DNA of 64,000 nucleotides from Nitrosomonas sp. (GTDB taxonomy: Bacteria > Pseudomonadota > Gammaproteobacteria > Burkholderiales > Nitrosomonadaceae). The notes beneath the pieces are model-generated. The model saw nothing but the letters and a program-made list of their open reading frames with translations, was not told the DNA's origin and did no database searches. Numbering within the stretch: position 1 is the stretch's first letter; every line of letters begins with the position of its first letter. The position numbers were made by a program, and so were the translations under genes. Where the stretch lies: assembly GCF_019635155.1 (NCBI RefSeq), contig NZ_JAHBZY010000001.1:124001-188000 (forward strand), written 5' to 3'. Below, piece after piece: positions 27,484-36,586 of this stretch.

Positions 27484-28527
27484 TCAATGTTTGTTACTAT
27501 GTGTCATGAGTGGTTGGTTTAGGCGCCAGAATTTCCACAGATCAACGGGTTCGATTATAAAATTCCGAGAGCCGGTTTCGTTTAATGCTGTAATAATTAG
27601 CTGATTAATTCTCTTTTCTTTCAATGCGCGATAGATCGATGAGAACCACTGCTGTTCCAGAGTCATCAGGGTTTCTCGCCAATCATAGCCATTTCGATAT
27701 TTTGCTTTACTTTGCAGCGCATCCAGAACAATTAAGTGGGTACCGGAATGCGGTATCTGCATCCATTCACTGGGGTTTCCAGGGAGTCCGGAGCTGTTGG
27801 TTTGAGTGGCTAATGCGAGTGCGCGCGGTAAGTCATGGTCGCTATGAATATGTGTAAAAGAAGAGCTGATTGACTGCGGCGCTTGCCCACCTCCCCAAAA
27901 CCAAACACTATTGATGGTCAATTCCCCGCGGGATGCTCGCGCTTGATTGATAGGATGATCATGCAGCAACATTTGAATTTCATTGAATAATTTGTGCCAC
28001 CGAGTGCTGTCTCTGCCAGAAGGTAAATACCGATTGATATTTTTGCATGTTACCTGATCAAGGGTATACGTATGCACATCTGGGATTTTAGGCATTCGAA
28101 TGTACCAGCGATCAGGATGAAATGGTATGAGTGAGAACTCTTGATCACCAAGATTACGGTTAATACTATCGACTATTTCTTCAGCTTCTTGTTGTGAGAT
28201 TTGGAAAGCTTGGCTATCAGCTAACATAATATGATTTTGCTCGATTCTTAGGTGCACAGGATCGGCACGCAACCAGAAATCTTTATTGGATTTTGACATG
28301 TCGGGCGCATCAATATGCAACATAAGCGGTGCTATTGGCCAATTGTGCTGTTGTTCGGCTATATTGAACTGCTTGCAAAGCCATGATTCCATATCTTCAG
28401 CGGATTCAACAACGAAACGGCTTTTAGAAAGTAATTTCGATAAGTAAGGAGCCGGCAAGGCCTGATAAATTTCCGGTTGTAGCTTTTCAGGCCAGAATAA
28501 TTGTGGGATGAGTAAATGTAATTTCAT
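27484..28527 (-). CDS. Phosphoglycerate-mutase-like hypothetical protein
   Basis: A 347-residue cytoplasmic protein from ATG 28527 ('MKLHLLIPQLFWPEKL'); the frame is open to 28620 but the extra leader is unconvincing. Segments such as 'VWFWGGGQAP', 'SDHDLPRALA' and 'GTHLIVLDAL' resemble a family in betaproteobacteria annotated as cofactor-independent phosphoglycerate mutase-like or RpfE-type. Catalytic metal-binding motifs of true iPGM are not evident, so enzymatic function is open. It follows the ABC exporter gene by 93 bases on the same strand. Confidence 0.6.
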   Translation of the reverse strand: MKLHLLIPQLFWPEKLQPEIYQALPAPYLSKLLSKSRFVVESAEDMESWLCKQFNIAEQQHNWPIAPLMLHIDAPDMSKSNKDFWLRADPVHLRIEQNHIMLADSQAFQISQQEAEEIVDSINRNLGDQEFSLIPFHPDRWYIRMPKIPDVHTYTLDQVTCKNINRYLPSGRDSTRWHKLFNEIQMLLHDHPINQARASRGELTINSVWFWGGGQAPQSISSSFTHIHSDHDLPRALALATQTNSSGLPGNPSEWMQIPHSGTHLIVLDALQSKAKYRNGYDWRETLMTLEQQWFSSIYRALKEKRINQLIITALNETGSRNFIIEPVDLWKFWRLNQPLMTHSNKH

Positions 28528-28620
28528 TGTTCGAAAAGCTTTTTTGAATTCGCTTCTATGATGAGTGATTGCATAAGAAACTATTTCCTTGCGGAAAGTT
28601 TTATGCAATCGATATTGCAA

Positions 28621-30330
28621 CTATTGCAGATTGGATGTTTGCGACAATGGTTCCGCTTCACCATTGGAAAGCATAAAAACCCGGTCGGCAGCGTTGATGA
28701 CGGCCGGTTGGTGAGAGACTGCAATAATCGTTAAATCCTTGGCCAGTTTTTGTAATGTTTCACAAATCGTTTGCTCGCTTTCCGGATCCAGTGCGCTGGT
28801 CGGTTCATCCAGAATCAGGAATGACGGCTTATGAGCCAAAGCGCGCGCGATGGCAATGCGCTGACGCTGCCCGCCGGAAAGCAGCCCGCCACGTTCACCG
28901 ACAACGGTCTGTAATCCTTCCGGTAACAGACTGACAAAATCCCATGCACCCGCTTGACGCAATGCTCGTTCCGCGTCAGCAGCCGTTAAGGCAGGTTCTC
29001 CCACAAGAATATTATTCATCACGGTATCATGCAGCAGAATCGTGTCTTGAGAAACATAACCGATCATGTGGCGCCATTCGCGCAAATTAATGTCGTGCAA
29101 TGAAACACCGTCGATCCGCACTTCACCGGATTGCGGCTCTGTCAACCCGCACAACAAGTCCAGCAGCGTGCTCTTGCCGGTACCGGACGGCCCCATGACA
29201 GCGGTGAATGTATTGATCGGTATTTCGATATTCAAATCCTTGAATATCACTTTGCGTTCATAGTTGAAACGTACGTGGTGCAGCGTTACACCTTTTTGCA
29301 GCGTGGGGTGCAGTGTTCCAGTCGCTCTTTCGGCGGCTGCGCGCGCGCCCTCGGCGGCCCTGCGCAATGCCCAGTAGGCGCTTTCTTGTGCGGCCAACTG
29401 TTGGTGCCGGCGCTGCGTTTTATTCAACAAGCCCAGAATGCGTGTCAACAAAAATACCATCAACATCACTTCCGGCAAGGACAGTTGCCATACCACCAGC
29501 GCAAGATACAAACCGCTGGCTGTCAGAGCGGCGAGAATGGGCTCTTGCAGCGAGTTCAGAGCTTCCCGGTTCATCACCTCGCGGCGCGTGGCTTTTTCCA
29601 GTTGCTGCGTTTGCTCGCGCAAAATGGCATCGGCCACGTTATCACGTGCCATCGCTTTGAGTGATTTCACTGAACTCAGCACATCCGACAGGTAGGCAAG
29701 CAGATCACGCAACAAATGGGTTTGCTTCGTGCCTGCGCGACGTGTTGCGCTGACTAAGCTGTTGAGTACAAACAGCAGGAAAGAACCGATAATCAATGAG
29801 GCGAGCGTGGCTTCCCATGAGATGAACAGTGCGACGATAGCGTATACCAGTACTTGTACCATCAGAGACAACACATTGACGCTGTGCTCGAAACCGTTAG
29901 CTGCGCGATAAGCTTCCGAGGCGATGGAATTGGCGAGCGAGCCGACCGGTTGGCGCAGATAATATTGCCAGCGACTGGCCAGCAAAGCTTCGATCAGATC
30001 CAGACGCAAAGCAGTGGCCACATGCGCAACGGTATAACCGACCTGACGATTCGCCAGCAACAGCACGAATCCCTTGAAAAACATACCGCCGACGATAATG
30101 ACCAGAATGGTATCCAGCGTGGGATCGATACCGATGTCTCGCAGCGCTTTTTCCATGAATTGACCGATGCCGGAATCGTTCTCGCCGCCGGAATCGCCAA
30201 CGGCAATCGATATTAATGGTAATAGTGCAGTCAGACTCAAGCCTTCCGCGATGCCGGCGATCAGCAACGCAACGAGTACGAATGCGCTGCGCTGGGGAAA
30301 AACCATGATGTACGTGAACAATGTACGCAT
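28621..30330 (-). CDS. ABC transporter, fused permease and ATPase
   Basis: A 569-residue half-transporter. Residues 1-310 form the six-helix exporter domain; the ATPase has 'GPSGTGKSTLLDLL' near 368, signature 'LLSGGQRQRIAIARA' near 478 and Walker B 'FLILDEPTSALD' near 500. It resembles MsbA-type or peptide exporters, but no adjacent gene tells the cargo and the membrane domain is not the standard MsbA sequence. It acts as a dimer in the inner membrane. No upstream partner is within 40 bases; lolD lies further upstream on the same strand. Confidence 0.88.
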   Translation of the reverse strand: MRTLFTYIMVFPQRSAFVLVALLIAGIAEGLSLTALLPLISIAVGDSGGENDSGIGQFMEKALRDIGIDPTLDTILVIIVGGMFFKGFVLLLANRQVGYTVAHVATALRLDLIEALLASRWQYYLRQPVGSLANSIASEAYRAANGFEHSVNVLSLMVQVLVYAIVALFISWEATLASLIIGSFLLFVLNSLVSATRRAGTKQTHLLRDLLAYLSDVLSSVKSLKAMARDNVADAILREQTQQLEKATRREVMNREALNSLQEPILAALTASGLYLALVVWQLSLPEVMLMVFLLTRILGLLNKTQRRHQQLAAQESAYWALRRAAEGARAAAERATGTLHPTLQKGVTLHHVRFNYERKVIFKDLNIEIPINTFTAVMGPSGTGKSTLLDLLCGLTEPQSGEVRIDGVSLHDINLREWRHMIGYVSQDTILLHDTVMNNILVGEPALTAADAERALRQAGAWDFVSLLPEGLQTVVGERGGLLSGGQRQRIAIARALAHKPSFLILDEPTSALDPESEQTICETLQKLAKDLTIIAVSHQPAVINAADRVFMLSNGEAEPLSQTSNLQ

Positions 30331-30372
30331 ATGCGGGTATTACACAGAAAACATTATTGATTGAAATTACTC

Positions 30373-31062
30373 TTACGACGGGGAAACATTACATAAAACA
30401 CCGTCGATGAGTTGTAAAGTTCGTTGAGCGCGATCGGCAAGGCGCGAATCGTGTGTGACGATGATCAAACTGGCGCTAATCTTGTGGTTCAATTCTAACA
30501 TCAGATCAAACACTTTTTCTGCAGTCTGTCGATCCAAATTTCCGGTTGGCTCGTCAGCCAAAATACAAGCAGGACGTGTAACCAGTGCTCGTGCAACCGC
30601 GGCGCGTTGACGTTCGCCGCCAGACAATTCACCGGGGGTATGGGTCAATCGGTGACCCAAGCCAACCAGTTTCAACATATCGGCTGCGAGATCGTAGGCT
30701 TCTTCGGTGGATAAACGACGGATAAGCAAAGGCATGGCTACATTTTCGAGTGCACTGAATTCCGGTAGCAAATGATGGAATTGATAGATGAAACCAAGCG
30801 AGTGGTTTCGTAACCTGCAACGTTCCTCTTCACTAATTTTGGAGATGTCATGATCTAGGATTCTGATTTCACCGCTCGTGGGAGCATCCAATCCGCCCAG
30901 TACATGCAGCAAGGTACTCTTGCCGGAACCGGAAGATCCGACGATTGCCAGCATCTCACCCTTCTGCAGATCCAAGTTGACCCCTTTGAGCACGGGTACT
31001 GTCAAATCGCCTTGTGAAAACTGTTTGATCAGATTGCGGCAAGAAATGACAGCATCATTCAT
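30373..31062 (-). CDS. lolD: Lipoprotein-releasing system ATPase LolD
   Basis: A 229-residue ABC ATPase energising transfer of outer-membrane lipoproteins from the inner membrane to LolA. Walker A is '[18 protein letters not shown]', the signature is '[15 protein letters not shown]', and Walker B is '[12 protein letters not shown]'. '[20 protein letters not shown]' is characteristic of LolD. It overlaps the permease gene by 8 bases, confirming pairing. Confidence 0.94.
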   Translation of the reverse strand: MNDAVISCRNLIKQFSQGDLTVPVLKGVNLDLQKGEMLAIVGSSGSGKSTLLHVLGGLDAPTSGEIRILDHDISKISEEERCRLRNHSLGFIYQFHHLLPEFSALENVAMPLLIRRLSTEEAYDLAADMLKLVGLGHRLTHTPGELSGGERQRAAVARALVTRPACILADEPTGNLDRQTAEKVFDLMLELNHKISASLIIVTHDSRLADRAQRTLQLIDGVLCNVSPS

Positions 31063-32347
31063 AGCGCAAGGCCTCCGCGGGATTGACTTTGGAAGCTCGA
31101 TAACTGGGGTAGATGGTTGCCAGCAAGCTCAATATAAACGAAGTGACGGCAACGGTTGTGATGTCGGCCATCTGCGGATCGGTTGGAATCTTACTGATGT
31201 AGTAAATTTCCCGGGATAGAAATTGAATGTTAAGCAGACTTTCAATAAAAGCGACGACTTCCCCGACGTTATATGCCAGCAGCATGCCGCCGGTGACACC
31301 GAGCACCGTACCCAGGACACCGATAAATGTTCCTTGGACGATGAATATTTTCATGATGCTACGAGGACTTGCCCCGAGCGTTCTAAGAATCGCGATATCC
31401 GATTCCTTATCGGTGACCGCCATCACCAAGGTGGACACAATATTGAATGCAGCAACTGCGATTATCAACGCCAGAATCAGCGATAACATGCGTTTCTCTA
31501 TTTGGATGGCACGAAAATAATTGGCATGCTGTTTGGTCCAATCGCTGATATGTGTGTCGATTGATAGCATTGCGGGCAATTCTTGCACTACTTTTGGTGC
31601 TAGAAACAAGTCGGTTAATTTTAAGCGTACGCCGGAAACATCGTCGTTTTCCATGCGGTAGAGTTTTTGTGCATCGAACATATGGATCAAAACCAAACCG
31701 GAATCATATTCGAAATGTCCGACTTCAAAAATTCCGACGACGGTGAATTGTTTCAATCTTGGCAAAATACCTGCCGGTGTGACTTGCCCTTGCGGCGAGA
31801 TCAGTACAATCTTTTCGCCGACAAATGTGCCCATCATACGCGCCAGTTCCATGCCGATGATGATGCCGAATTCTCCGGGGACCAAGTCATCGAGCTTACC
31901 GCTTACCATCGTTTTGGAAAAATCGGCAACCTTGTCTTCCATAGTCGGCAAAATTCCGCGCACTAGAACGCCTTGTACCACTTGATTATGCGACACCATT
32001 CCCTGAGCGCTGACAAAAGGCGCCGCAGCTTCTACCGCCGGGTGCCGGGTCGCTTCATCCGCGATTTGCTGCCAATGGCGCACATTACCTTGGAAGCTGC
32101 CGATTTGAACATGCGATGCGACCCCCAGAATTCTGGTGCGGACTTCTTTCTGAAAACCATTCATCACTGACATGACCGTAATAAGCGCTGTCATTCCCAG
32201 TGTGATGCCCATCAAAGAAATCAGTGAAATAAACGAGATGAAGTGATTACGTTTCTTGGCACGCGTATAGCGTAATCCAATGAATAGCTCATAGGGGGAC
32301 ACAGAATTAAAATACCCGTAATTAATCTTGACAGCGAAGTTTGCCAC
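31055..32347 (-). CDS. lolC: Lipoprotein-releasing permease LolC/LolE
   Basis: A 430-residue inner-membrane permease. The N-terminal signature '[20 protein letters not shown]' and the following first helix '[26 protein letters not shown]' lead into a periplasmic domain (about 65-280) and three C-terminal helices. Only one LolC/E gene is present, so it may form a homodimer (LolF-like) or the partner lies elsewhere. GTG at 32347 is the first start; GTG before 'SPYELF', 15 codons later, is also possible. Confidence 0.92.
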   Translation of the reverse strand: MANFAVKINYGYFNSVSPYELFIGLRYTRAKKRNHFISFISLISLMGITLGMTALITVMSVMNGFQKEVRTRILGVASHVQIGSFQGNVRHWQQIADEATRHPAVEAAAPFVSAQGMVSHNQVVQGVLVRGILPTMEDKVADFSKTMVSGKLDDLVPGEFGIIIGMELARMMGTFVGEKIVLISPQGQVTPAGILPRLKQFTVVGIFEVGHFEYDSGLVLIHMFDAQKLYRMENDDVSGVRLKLTDLFLAPKVVQELPAMLSIDTHISDWTKQHANYFRAIQIEKRMLSLILALIIAVAAFNIVSTLVMAVTDKESDIAILRTLGASPRSIMKIFIVQGTFIGVLGTVLGVTGGMLLAYNVGEVVAFIESLLNIQFLSREIYYISKIPTDPQMADITTVAVTSFILSLLATIYPSYRASKVNPAEALRYE

Positions 32348-32398
32348 ATTTAGGCAAGTCCTAACAAATAATTAGGAACCGCTATTGTCAGATTTTAA

Positions 32399-33118
32399 CT
32401 AGAAACCGCCACGTACTTCATTGACCATGTCGGTAAGTTTGGCCACATCGAGGATATGTAAATCATGTCCTTGCCGCATAATTAATTTATCCTTGACCAG
32501 ATTATTCAGCTCTCGAGATACCGCTTCCCGGTGTGTGCTCACCAAATTCGCGATTTCGGTTTGCGTTGGTGCCGGAGAAATGATCGCAGTATTTTCGGAA
32601 GTGACGTGCTCTCGTGCAAGACGTAATAATTCCACTTGAATGCGGTTCCGTACCGCCAAGGTACTGTAATCGTAAACTCGTTCAGTCAAGCGACGCACTT
32701 GTCCTGTCAGGCGTTTAAGGATGGTTTCCGCAATTTGACGGTTGGAATAGATCAGATTTTGGAAATCGGCCGCCGACATTGATGCCAGCAAAACGCTCGT
32801 TCGCGCTTTGACGGTGGCTGAGCGAGGGTGACCATCAATTGCTGTTAATTCGCCAAACATTTCACCAGTCAGTAAGTCACACAATATGACTTCTTGTCCC
32901 GATAAACCATGATACATCACGCGAATCTCACCTTGCACGATGAAGAAAGCGCTGTTGGTATGATCATGATAACGCACGATTTCACTGCCTGCGTCATATC
33001 GGTGCCATTGACATGCATTTGCTATGATTTCAATATCTCCGGGTGAGAGATATTGAAATTCTTTAATCAACGATAGCATCGCGGTAGCACGCTCAGGCGG
33101 TATGTTTCGTGTTGTCAT
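32399..33118 (-). CDS. Crp/Fnr family transcription regulator
   Basis: A 239-residue regulator with an N-terminal cyclic-nucleotide-binding fold (about 20-135, including 'GEMFGELTAIDGHPRSATVKA') and a C-terminal helix-turn-helix ('TQTEIANLVSTHREAVSRELN' near 187). It lacks the N-terminal Cys cluster of oxygen-sensing FNR. The phosphate-binding loop 'FGELTAIDGHPRSATV' resembles CRP, so a nucleotide ligand is possible but unproven. It lies between lolC and rlpA, all on the minus strand; about 50 bases separate it from the lolC start. Confidence 0.87.
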   Translation of the reverse strand: MTTRNIPPERATAMLSLIKEFQYLSPGDIEIIANACQWHRYDAGSEIVRYHDHTNSAFFIVQGEIRVMYHGLSGQEVILCDLLTGEMFGELTAIDGHPRSATVKARTSVLLASMSAADFQNLIYSNRQIAETILKRLTGQVRRLTERVYDYSTLAVRNRIQVELLRLAREHVTSENTAIISPAPTQTEIANLVSTHREAVSRELNNLVKDKLIMRQGHDLHILDVAKLTDMVNEVRGGF

Positions 33119-33354
33119 TGTTATTACGCACTTTTCAGAAGGGCTATTGTTTATTCATTCTAAACAACTCTGCCAAGCGCTTAAAGAGGTAATGTTATGA
33201 TATATCTTTAGAAAGAATATTTAATGGAGCGTTGATCAACTGTTTGCGAGAGCGGTTTGCGACGCTGGGTGATGTGTGAATTCGACTGATAGTTTGATAT
33301 GTCTTGCCGCTTTGAACTGCATAGAGAAAAACAATTTGATCGAACCGGGTCAGG

Positions 33355-33879
33355 TCATTTCTCGGTCTGGCTGATTTTGTCGCTCAGATGTTCGACTCTC
33401 ACTTTAGCAACACCATGTAATCCGATTTTTTTCGCTGCGCCATGCGATAAGTCGATAATCCGGCCTTTTTTGAAAGGCCCCCGGTCGTTTACTACAACAT
33501 CCACATAGCGGCCGTTGTGCAAATTGGTGACCCTGACCCGGGTGGGTAGCGGCAGCGTCTTGTGGGCCGCCGTTAATCCATGCGGCACAAAACGGGTTCC
33601 CATGGCGGTGCGATTGCCTGATTCCGAACCATACCAGGAAGCATGACCGATTTCACGATAACCGGCTGCGGTTCGTAATGGATAATAAGTAACCCCTTTT
33701 ACTTTATAGGGTCTATTATAAGCCGCGTTAAGATTCGGCCGGGAATGGCCGCGTATTTCAGGACCCGGCGATGAGCTGCCGGGAAACAGCGAAGCGCAAC
33801 CACTCGCGAATCCCGCTATCAGCAACATTGTCCCAATTTGCTTGTGATGGATTGAAAATTGCATAACGTTCAGAAACAT
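33355..33879 (-). CDS. rlpA: Septal ring lytic transglycosylase RlpA family lipoprotein
   Basis: A 174-residue exported protein. The N terminus has a hydrophobic stretch ending 'GFASGC', a plausible though imperfect lipobox. The double-psi beta-barrel domain is clear: 'GHASWYGSESGNRTAMGTRF', 'AAHKTLPLPTRVRVTNLHNG' and 'VVNDRGPFKKGRIIDLSHGA'. The catalytic Asp of 'NDRGPF' is present. There is no SPOR domain, so septal targeting is not evident. An ATG five codons in (33864) is an alternative start. Divergent from speB. Confidence 0.87.
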   Translation of the reverse strand: MFLNVMQFSIHHKQIGTMLLIAGFASGCASLFPGSSSPGPEIRGHSRPNLNAAYNRPYKVKGVTYYPLRTAAGYREIGHASWYGSESGNRTAMGTRFVPHGLTAAHKTLPLPTRVRVTNLHNGRYVDVVVNDRGPFKKGRIIDLSHGAAKKIGLHGVAKVRVEHLSDKISQTEK

Positions 33880-34056
33880 CCATTCTTAAACACGAAGATT
33901 ATAACGTCAAGCCATCGCATTGATCCATCCGGAGATCTCTCATTTTTGAGCGGCAGCACTTGAATCTGCCGCGTGTACAACCATATTATGAGCAAGTTTG
34001 AATAAATGCCGGCAAGTAACTATAAACATTAAGTTGCAGTAATCAAAGGAGCTCCT

Positions 34057-35034
34057 ATGGCAAGCGATGACTCAATCAAGATTGATGGCGCAATCGTACG
34101 GGATAATCCCCATGGCATGTTGCGTGAGCCGACTTTTTCGGGGGTGCTTTCTTTTATGCGGCGTAATTACAGCAAAGACCTCGGCGGAGCGGAATTAGTG
34201 ATCAGTGGTATTCCGTTCGATTTGGCCGTGACTTATCGTTCCGGCGCTCGTTTTGGACCGCAGGCAATCCGCTTGGCATCTGCCGAAGTTGCTTCTTTAA
34301 AGCCCTATCCTTGGGGATTCGATCCATTTGAAAATTTGGCGGTGATCGATTACGGTGATTGCTATCTCGATGTTCATAATCCGATGACGCTTCACCAAGC
34401 GATCGCCGATCACGCCCGTCATATTTTGGGTTCCGGCGCGCGCATGTTGACTTTCGGTGGCGATCATTATGTCACTTACCCTCTGCTCAAAGCACATGCG
34501 GAGAAATTCGGAGAGCCGCTGGCGTTGATTCATTTTGATGCGCATAGCGATACCTGGACGGACGCATCCCCTGATTCACTGAATCACGGATCGATGTTTT
34601 ATAAGGCGATCAAGGATGGTTTGATTGATCCCAAGCGTTCAGTACAAATAGGCATCCGGACATGGAACGATGATTTCATGGGCATGCATATTTTGGATGC
34701 AACCTGGGTGCATCGGCATGGTACCGATGCCGTGATTGCGGAGATTGAGCGGGTTGTCGGGAATCACCCGGCGTACTTGACCTTTGATATCGATTGCCTC
34801 GACCCGGCTTTTGCGCCCGGCACCGGTACGCCGGTTTGCGGGGGACTCTCAACGGCACAAGCGCTGAGCGTCATTCGCGGCTTAACCGGGATTAACCTCA
34901 TTGGTGCGGATATCGTTGAAGTTTCGCCACCTTACGATCATAGTCAAATTACCGCGCTGGCTGCTGCGCATATTGCCTGTGATTTTATTTGCTTGCTGGC
35001 GAAACGCAAAGCGGACGGTCTTCTGCATCCCTGA
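34057..35034 (+). CDS. speB: Agmatinase (ureohydrolase family)
   Basis: A 325-residue Mn-dependent ureohydrolase. The three metal motifs are present: 'FGGDHYVTYP' near 133, 'IHFDAHSDTW' near 155 and 'TFDIDCLDPAFAPGTGTP' near 246. 'NHGSMFYKAI' following the second motif favours agmatinase, which yields putrescine and urea, over arginase. Urea release would be relevant in an ureolytic ammonia oxidiser, but no urease genes are in view. AGGAG precedes the ATG. No speA neighbour. Confidence 0.88.
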   Translation: MASDDSIKIDGAIVRDNPHGMLREPTFSGVLSFMRRNYSKDLGGAELVISGIPFDLAVTYRSGARFGPQAIRLASAEVASLKPYPWGFDPFENLAVIDYGDCYLDVHNPMTLHQAIADHARHILGSGARMLTFGGDHYVTYPLLKAHAEKFGEPLALIHFDAHSDTWTDASPDSLNHGSMFYKAIKDGLIDPKRSVQIGIRTWNDDFMGMHILDATWVHRHGTDAVIAEIERVVGNHPAYLTFDIDCLDPAFAPGTGTPVCGGLSTAQALSVIRGLTGINLIGADIVEVSPPYDHSQITALAAAHIACDFICLLAKRKADGLLHP

Positions 35035-35081
35035 ACAATTCTGAAGTAAGAGTGAGTGGGCGCGCGGACACTCCGGTATTG

Positions 35082-36407
35082 TTAAAAAACATAGCGTAGA
35101 TTGATGCCGCTGCCCCAATCAGGGCTACGTTCCGAGAAACCCCGCAAACCATAAACATTGAGCCTGAAATGATGGGTGATTCGCTGTGAAAGATAGAGTG
35201 TTAAATCCCTGCTGTCTTCCAATCCCACAGGTGATTGCGCCATATTGTAGCTTGTGCCGAGCGTGGCGGCAGGAGTCAGCCGGTAACCAATGCCTGCGCC
35301 ACCATACACTACGTTATGAAAAGTAATCCCGGAAGGATTGCCAAGAATCCGATACCCTAACGTCGCGCTGAGTGTGAATTTGGAGATCATTTTAAATAAA
35401 TCTCCCTGAATGGCGAAGTCAATCTTACCGGTACCCATATTTTGCCTTTCGCTGGCCGTAGGAATTTTTAAACGTGTAGTAATATCAAAAAAGACGCCGG
35501 TCGGTGCGTGATCAATCAGGTTGTAGCTAAATGCCGTGATGATGTCGCCCAAGCCGGAACGTGTTGAACTTGGCAGACGTGGTCCACCCAGAGGGGTGCC
35601 GCCGATCAGACCGGCAGCAGCGATTTTTCTTGCTTTTATTCTGGAAAATGATCCGCTCGAGTCTTCATCGTCATCACTGCCGTCATCATCACTGCTGCCA
35701 TCATCGTTGCCACTGTCATCGTCCTCTCCATCGACAAAATCGGAATCATCGTCGTCGCTACCATCATCCCCACCGGAACCGGAATTATCATCATCCCCCT
35801 CCTCCTCATCATTGCCGGAGTCAGGGTTGTCGTTATCGTCACTTCCGTCATCGCTGCCGGGATCAGAGTTGTCGTCGCCATTGCTTCCATCATCAGAGCC
35901 GGAATTGCCGCCGCCTTCATCATCATTTCCTCCGCTGGTACCGGAGTTGTCGTTATCATCCCCGTTCCCTACGCCGGAACCGGAGTTGTTGCCATCATCG
36001 CTTCCGCCACCACCGGGATCAGAGTTATCTTCACTCCGCCCCGGGTTTTTGCCAGAACAATCTTCATTGTTATCATCACAGACAACGGTACCGCCGCCGC
36101 TGCCGGAACTAATGCCGGTAAAACCACCTTCGATAATGGTTTCGCGGCCATCGATGCCGCCGATGCCCGGTCCCAATATGTTTCCCGGTCCTGTGATATT
36201 GAGATACGGAATAATCAATCGAAAAGATGCGCGATCCTTATCGTAGCGCGTAGTAAAAGGGACATACCAGATATCCGTCGCGCTGGTTCCACCGTAATGA
36301 CCCGTGGTGAAATCGGTGGCTGTGCTGAAACTCAAGCCATTTGCGAGCGCTGAGAACGGAACTAACGAGAGAATGGCAAGTGTGCAGGCTGATAAAGAAC
36401 GGTACAT
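35082..36407 (-). CDS. Outer-membrane beta-barrel protein with long Ser-Asp-Gly insert
   Basis: From ATG 36407: signal peptide 'MYRSLSACTLAILSLVPFSALA', then a barrel of the 'transporter' (MetA-pathway-like) type. Its first strands ('IWYVPFTTRYDKDRASFRLI') are separated from the rest ('SGLGDIITAFSYNLIDHAP' to the C-terminal Phe of 'LRYVF') by a 143-residue insert of almost only Asp, Ser, Gly, Asn and Glu. The insert is bounded on its N-terminal side by the Cys pair 'CDDNNEDC'. C-terminal Phe is typical for BAM-assembled barrels. The insert probably lies outside the cell and could bind calcium. Last gene of the DUF6502-DUF5666 cassette. Confidence 0.72.
   Translation of the reverse strand: MYRSLSACTLAILSLVPFSALANGLSFSTATDFTTGHYGGTSATDIWYVPFTTRYDKDRASFRLIIPYLNITGPGNILGPGIGGIDGRETIIEGGFTGISSGSGGGTVVCDDNNEDCSGKNPGRSEDNSDPGGGGSDDGNNSGSGVGNGDDNDNSGTSGGNDDEGGGNSGSDDGSNGDDNSDPGSDDGSDDNDNPDSGNDEEEGDDDNSGSGGDDGSDDDDSDFVDGEDDDSGNDDGSSDDDGSDDDEDSSGSFSRIKARKIAAAGLIGGTPLGGPRLPSSTRSGLGDIITAFSYNLIDHAPTGVFFDITTRLKIPTASERQNMGTGKIDFAIQGDLFKMISKFTLSATLGYRILGNPSGITFHNVVYGGAGIGYRLTPAATLGTSYNMAQSPVGLEDSRDLTLYLSQRITHHFRLNVYGLRGFSERSPDWGSGINLRYVF
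35649..36077 (-). repeat. Low-complexity acidic repeat coding segment
   Basis: This 429-base segment encodes the Ser/Asp/Gly-rich insert of the outer-membrane protein. Trinucleotides of GAT/TCA type recur in imperfect order, so the DNA is prone to slippage and length variation. All frames on both strands stay open, which creates spurious overlapping ORFs. Confidence 0.8.
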
Positions 36408-36586
36408 AAAGATTAATGGTATTTGCAGTTGATACAAAGCGAAGCAATACACCGATATATTTCGGGAATGTAATAATGAAATAATTACCTGTGGCGGAAA
36501 ATAAACTGTCTGCGGAATGATTGCTTTCAGTCCTACGTAAGAAATAATAAGGTCTTGGTATCCTGGTGATCTGGCATCATTGTGCG

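Noticed and set aside
29131-29664. 177-codon plus-strand frame within the ABC exporter gene
   Set aside because: Antisense shadow of a well-supported ABC protein.
35640-36080. CRISPR-like array in the repetitive segment
   Set aside because: No constant-length repeats with unique spacers; the pattern is trinucleotide-based and coding.
35536-36246. Long plus-strand frames rich in Ser/Pro or His/Arg opposite the acidic insert
   Set aside because: They are mirror translations of the GAT/TCA low-complexity DNA; the minus-strand protein has a signal peptide and barrel ends.
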